Assembly (NCBI GenBank): GCA_009701945.1
Contig: WLJF01000020.1
Location: forward strand, 1-8,316
DNA from: Actinomycetota bacterium
GTDB taxonomy: Bacteria; Actinomycetota; Actinomycetes; Nanopelagicales; Nanopelagicaceae
DNA length: 8,316 nucleotides
Reading direction: 5' to 3'
Every line of letters starts with the position of its first letter. The first letter of the stretch is position 1. Shown here in pieces: positions 5,587 to 8,316 of this stretch. The translations under genes and the position numbers were made by a program. The notes beneath the pieces are model-generated. The model was not told the DNA's origin. It did not search any database and worked only from the letters and a program-made list of their open reading frames with translations.

Positions 5587-5607
5587 TGAGGACCTCGAGG
5601 AGCCTCA
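5587..5607. repeat. Nested dyad in the actR upstream region
   Basis: TGAGG (5587-5591) and CCTCA (5603-5607) are inverted copies enclosing the 8-bp palindrome CCTCGAGG (5593-5600). It could be a second operator or a leader structure. Confidence 0.45.
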
Positions 5608-5623
5608 GTGAGAGCCGACAAGA

Positions 5624-5668
5624 GAAAGTGTGAACCATTTGCGAAGGAATTGCAGTTGAAAGTGTGAA
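5624..5668. repeat. Two direct copies of GAAAGTGTGAA, 34 bp apart
   Basis: Exact 11-bp copies occur at 5624-5634 and 5658-5668, start-to-start distance 34 bp, in the space between the divergent actR and MFS genes. The rest of the 226-bp gap (5524-5749) holds a T7 run (5680-5686), the stem CCGATTT/AAATCGG (5688-5694/5713-5719), and no credible gene. Confidence 0.6.
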
Positions 5669-5749
5669 AATTCTGTGACTTTTTTTCCCGATTTGAGCGT
5701 GGGTCGGGGGCAAAATCGGACTTTTCACCCGGAGATGTAGCCTTGCCAG

Positions 5750-6961
5750 ATGCTCACCCAGCTCAAGGACCTTAGAGGCCATCACGGCTTCTCAAGCCTT
5801 GCGATCTCGCGCTTTATCTCCAATGTGGGCAATGGAGTCTCACCGATTGCCCTGGCCTATGGCGTCTTAAGCCTTCCCGGGTCGACAGGCAAAGATCTCT
5901 CTATCGTTATGGCAGCACGCTTTGTGCCCTTGCTTGCCTTCATGCTCTTTGGTGGGGTCATCGCAGATCGATTCCAACGTAATCGACTTGTCGGCGGAAG
6001 TGACATGGTCGGTAGTTTCCTTGCGGCAATAAGTGCAATCTCTCTTATCGCAGGATTTTCGAGTACATGGTTACTCGCTCTTATGGGTGCGCTCTTTGGA
6101 ATTCTCAATGCAATTTGGTGGCCAGCTATGTCGGGTGTTCTTCCGGAGATTTTGCCAAAAGAGAAGTTGCAAGAAGGAAATGCTGTCATTGGATTGCTTA
6201 CCAACTTCGGATACATCGTAGGAACTCTTGGAGGCGGAATTCTCGTCTCAACAGTGGGTGCAGGATGGGGACTTTTAGTAGATGCCATCAGCTTCTTTAT
6301 CGCTGGAGTTATTGTCTGGTACTTGCCAATCATCGGAAAAATCAAAGATAAGAGCCCTGGAATCATTCATGACTTAGTCGTTGGGTGGAGAGAATTCATT
6401 TCTCGTAGCTGGGTTATTGCGATGGTTGTTGCATTCGCACTCATCAATATGGCTTTTGAATCAATGCTTTCAGTCCTGGGACCACTGAACTTCAGCGATC
6501 CCGTTTCCGGGCCTAAACAGTGGTCTTATAACTTGGCAGGTTTATCTGTTGGAATGCTCATCGGTGGAATATGGGTGCTTAAGGTAAAGATTGGCCGACC
6601 TCTCTTTCTTGCCATGATTCTCATTGCGCTCTCTGCCGTGTGGGACTTTGCGCTGGCATTTGATGTACCAATGGTTTTCTCTGTGATCGCATCTGTTATT
6701 TCAGGCATCAGCTTGGAAGTCTTCATGGTCACCTGGAACACATCGCTTCAGAGCCATGTCCCGGAAGAGTCATATTCAAGGGTGAGCTCATACGACACTT
6801 TAGGTTCATTTGGCATTGCTCCACTCGGCATAGTTATTGCTGGCCCGCTAGCAATGCACTTTGGTGTTAACACGATTCTGATTATCACAGGAGCAACCAC
6901 GCTTATTGCAGCAGTGGCATCACTACTCGTGCCTTCTGTGCGAAATCTTAGAAACGATTAG
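5750..6961 (+). CDS. MFS transporter, MFS_3 / EntS-like exporter
   Basis: This 403-residue major-facilitator protein has about 12 hydrophobic segments and probably exports a small molecule using the proton gradient. The loop between helices 2 and 3 carries the MFS motif A in the form FGGVIADRFQRNRL (67-80), with Asp73 and Arg74. The segment WWPAMSGVLPEILPKEKLQEGNAVIGL (123-149) resembles the P-x-x-LP-x-(L/I)-x-P-x-x-x-L-x-x-x-N-A pattern of MFS_3 proteins such as enterobactin and macrolide exporters. The substrate is unknown. An in-frame ATG at 5735 is followed at once by a stop, so 5750 is the first usable ATG; the nearest GGAG (5731-5734) is 15 nt away, unusually far, and translation may be weak or near-leaderless. 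The gene for a TrhA-family protein follows after 9 nt. Divergent from actR. Confidence 0.88.
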   Translation: MLTQLKDLRGHHGFSSLAISRFISNVGNGVSPIALAYGVLSLPGSTGKDLSIVMAARFVPLLAFMLFGGVIADRFQRNRLVGGSDMVGSFLAAISAISLIAGFSSTWLLALMGALFGILNAIWWPAMSGVLPEILPKEKLQEGNAVIGLLTNFGYIVGTLGGGILVSTVGAGWGLLVDAISFFIAGVIVWYLPIIGKIKDKSPGIIHDLVVGWREFISRSWVIAMVVAFALINMAFESMLSVLGPLNFSDPVSGPKQWSYNLAGLSVGMLIGGIWVLKVKIGRPLFLAMILIALSAVWDFALAFDVPMVFSVIASVISGISLEVFMVTWNTSLQSHVPEESYSRVSSYDTLGSFGIAPLGIVIAGPLAMHFGVNTILIITGATTLIAAVASLLVPSVRNLRND

Positions 6962-6970
6962 GCTTCCAGA

Positions 6971-7618
6971 ATGACCACCGAGCCAATTGCGATTCCTCCC
7001 AAGTTGCGTGGCTGGTTCCATTTAGCTGCTACTCCTGTTGTGATTATTGCGTCCCTTGTTCTCTTTATCTTGAGTGGTGAATCATTTAAATGGGCGGTTG
7101 CTCTCTATTCCATCACGGCAATCATGCTCTTTAGCGTCTCTGCCGTTTATCACCGAGTCCCTTGGATTCCACGTAAGAAGAAGATCTGGCGACGTTGGGA
7201 TCATGCAAATATCAATCTACTGATTGCAGGTTCTTATACTCCATTCGCAGTTGCACTTCTTGATGATCATGATCGTAATGTTCTGCTTGCAATTGTTTGG
7301 ACCGGAGCACTTCTCGGTGTTGCCCTTCGTGTCTTCTGGGTCAACGCTCCCCGTTTTCTCTATGTTGCCAACTACCTACTTCTTGGTTGGGTTGCAATCA
7401 TCTACACGCCTCAGCTATATAAAGAGGGTGGTCTATGGGTGATACTGCCAATCATCATCGGCGGTTTGCTCTACTCAATCGGAGCAATCTTCTATGCGCT
7501 CAAAAGGCCTGGGCGCAATGCGAAGTACTTCGGCTTCCACGAGCTCTTCCACATTTTCGTGCTTGCAGCGTGGATATCTCAGTATTTAGCGGTCTCCTTC
7601 GCCATTTACCGAAAGTAG
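6971..7618 (+). CDS. trhA: TrhA / hemolysin III family membrane protein
   Basis: This 215-residue protein belongs to the HlyIII/PAQR-like family (PF03006) with seven predicted membrane helices. The conserved metal-site residues are visible: Ser57 and His61 in SVSAVYH, Asp77 and His78 in RRWDHANI, then AGSYTPF (86-92), and His190 and His194 in FHELFHIF. Bacterial members have been linked to membrane-energy homeostasis and, by older work, to haemolysis; the original 'hemolysin' label should not be taken as a virulence claim. The start is 9 nt after the MFS stop, with no separate promoter visible, so the two genes probably form one transcript. No obvious Shine-Dalgarno precedes the ATG, consistent with re-initiation from the upstream gene. 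Confidence 0.92.
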   Translation: MTTEPIAIPPKLRGWFHLAATPVVIIASLVLFILSGESFKWAVALYSITAIMLFSVSAVYHRVPWIPRKKKIWRRWDHANINLLIAGSYTPFAVALLDDHDRNVLLAIVWTGALLGVALRVFWVNAPRFLYVANYLLLGWVAIIYTPQLYKEGGLWVILPIIIGGLLYSIGAIFYALKRPGRNAKYFGFHELFHIFVLAAWISQYLAVSFAIYRK

Positions 7619-7680
7619 CTTCATGCCCTAATCTTGGGCTCTCATAGATCATCCCCGAGTACTTGATTGAGAGTTTGATA

Positions 7681-8316
7681 ATGGCAGAGAAGAACTTCCG
7701 CAACTGGGTAGGTTTTCGCGAGGAAGCAGATCGCGCACCTGTTGCCAATCCTGTCGATCGCATCCGCGAACTCGAATCTCAGTTAGCTGATCTCAAATCA
7801 CGTCGTGATATTACCGGCTTAAGCCGAGAAGAATTTGAAATTCTCGCCACTGAAACTGCTATGGCGATGATTAAGTCAGCTCAGGCACGTGAAGCAAAGG
7901 CAACAGCAGCCTCAGAGCGCCTCATTAATGAGACAAGCCGAAATGCAAAAGACACACTTGAAGGTGCTGAGAATAAGGCGCGCAGCATTTTGGCTGGCGC
8001 AGAATCTCGTGGACGTAAATATATTTCAACTGCCGAAGCTGAAGCATCAGAGATTGTTCGCGATGCTGGGCGAGAGGCTACTGCTGTTGCAAATGCCAAG
8101 ATCGCTGAAGCAGATTCAGTGGTCGAAACAAAGCGTCGCGACGCCGTTGCTCTCACAACTGCCGCTCGCCGAGAAGCAGAGCGCGTTATCTCAGAAGCTG
8201 CCGATAACGTGGTCGAATATCGCGCATGGCTGGCAGATATCATCGCTGAATCTGAGCGTCTCTATCGTTCCCAAGCATCAGCACTTTCTGCAGCAGAAGC
8301 TGCCATCGCTCAATCA
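7681..8316 (+). CDS. Coiled-coil protein with hendecad repeats, DivIVA-like (5' end, partial)
   Basis: The frame is open for 212 codons from ATG 7681 to the window edge, with GAGAG (7669-7673) 7 nt before the start. After a polar N-terminus, residues 25-42 form a short Leu-based helix (DRIRELESQLADLKSRR). A linker follows, then a very long Ala/Glu/Arg-rich helix from about 50 to at least 195. Residues 78-176 divide exactly into nine 11-residue units with consensus A-x-x-(I/V/L)-(I/V/L)-x-x-A-x-x-charged, the mark of a right-handed hendecad coiled coil. There is no signal peptide or membrane segment in the visible part. DivIVA/Wag31-type polarity proteins of Actinobacteria and ATP-synthase b-like stalks share such helices. 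A DivIVA-like scaffold is the best guess, but it is based on composition, not on a diagnostic motif. Confidence 0.82.
   Translation, partial: MAEKNFRNWVGFREEADRAPVANPVDRIRELESQLADLKSRRDITGLSREEFEILATETAMAMIKSAQAREAKATAASERLINETSRNAKDTLEGAENKARSILAGAESRGRKYISTAEAEASEIVRDAGREATAVANAKIAEADSVVETKRRDAVALTTAARREAERVISEAADNVVEYRAWLADIIAESERLYRSQASALSAAEAAIAQS

Noticed and set aside
5549..5785. 78-residue minus-strand frame in the actR/MFS gap
   Set aside because: No recognisable pattern. It overlaps the MFS start and the repeats next to actR and would place a gene over the only regulatory region.
5857..6366. 169-residue minus-strand frame opposite the MFS gene
   Set aside because: It is the antisense of a clear transporter gene, has a Pro/Ser/Arg-rich composition and no domain or ribosome site.
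7625..7639. Possible terminator after trhA (GCCC...GGGC)
   Set aside because: The stem is only 4 bp with a 7-nt loop and no T-tract. I see no convincing terminator in the 62-bp gap before the coiled-coil gene.
7881..8243. 120-residue minus-strand frame opposite the coiled-coil gene
   Set aside because: Low-complexity Ala/Ser/Arg product caused by the Ala-rich codons of the plus-strand gene; the plus strand has an open frame to the window edge with a ribosome site.

Overview
The window reads as a gene-dense chromosomal segment of a small planktonic actinobacterium. The best fit is the freshwater acI lineage (order Nanopelagicales, e.g. Planktophila-like). This is an inference from four things: an actinorhodopsin gene, a SAM-IV-type riboswitch (a class described mainly from Actinobacteria), moderate rather than high G+C, and very short intergenic gaps. 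No ribosomal or other marker gene is present to confirm the taxonomy.

Layout. (1) 1-2402, plus strand: the end of a periplasmic-type sugar-binding protein of the XylF family, a strong intercistronic hairpin, a single-domain XylG-like ATPase, and a XylH-like permease whose start codon overlaps the ATPase stop. Together they form a D-xylose-type ABC importer. (2) 2403-2900: tRNA-Leu(UAG) with encoded CCA, then a 110-residue helix-hairpin-helix protein with a basic tail. (3) 2901-4509: a 17-bp dyad, a candidate promoter, a SAM-IV-type riboswitch whose expression platform can hide the Shine-Dalgarno, metY (O-acetylhomoserine sulfhydrylase), and a classic terminator. (4) 4447-5523, minus strand: actinorhodopsin, its terminator hairpin, and an unrecognised 83-residue membrane ORF that runs tail-to-tail into metY. 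(5) 5524-5749: a divergent regulatory region with several repeats. (6) 5750-7618, plus strand: an MFS exporter and a TrhA/hemolysin-III family protein, probably one operon. (7) 7681-8316: the first 212 codons of a coiled-coil protein with nine consecutive 11-residue repeats. It runs off the window.

How it works together. The genes fit a streamlined photoheterotroph: sugar uptake powered by ATP, a light-driven proton pump adding to the proton-motive force (which the MFS exporter could use), and methionine synthesis tuned by SAM. The window contains no retinal-synthesis gene (blh, crtI/B/E), so retinal must come from elsewhere in the genome or from outside.

Most proteins belong to known families. 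The less explained parts are the dyad and direct repeats around the actR promoter region, the small membrane ORF carrying the metY terminator in antisense, the intercistronic hairpin in the xyl operon, and the hendecad coiled-coil protein. I found no mobile element, CRISPR array or clear sign of recent transfer.
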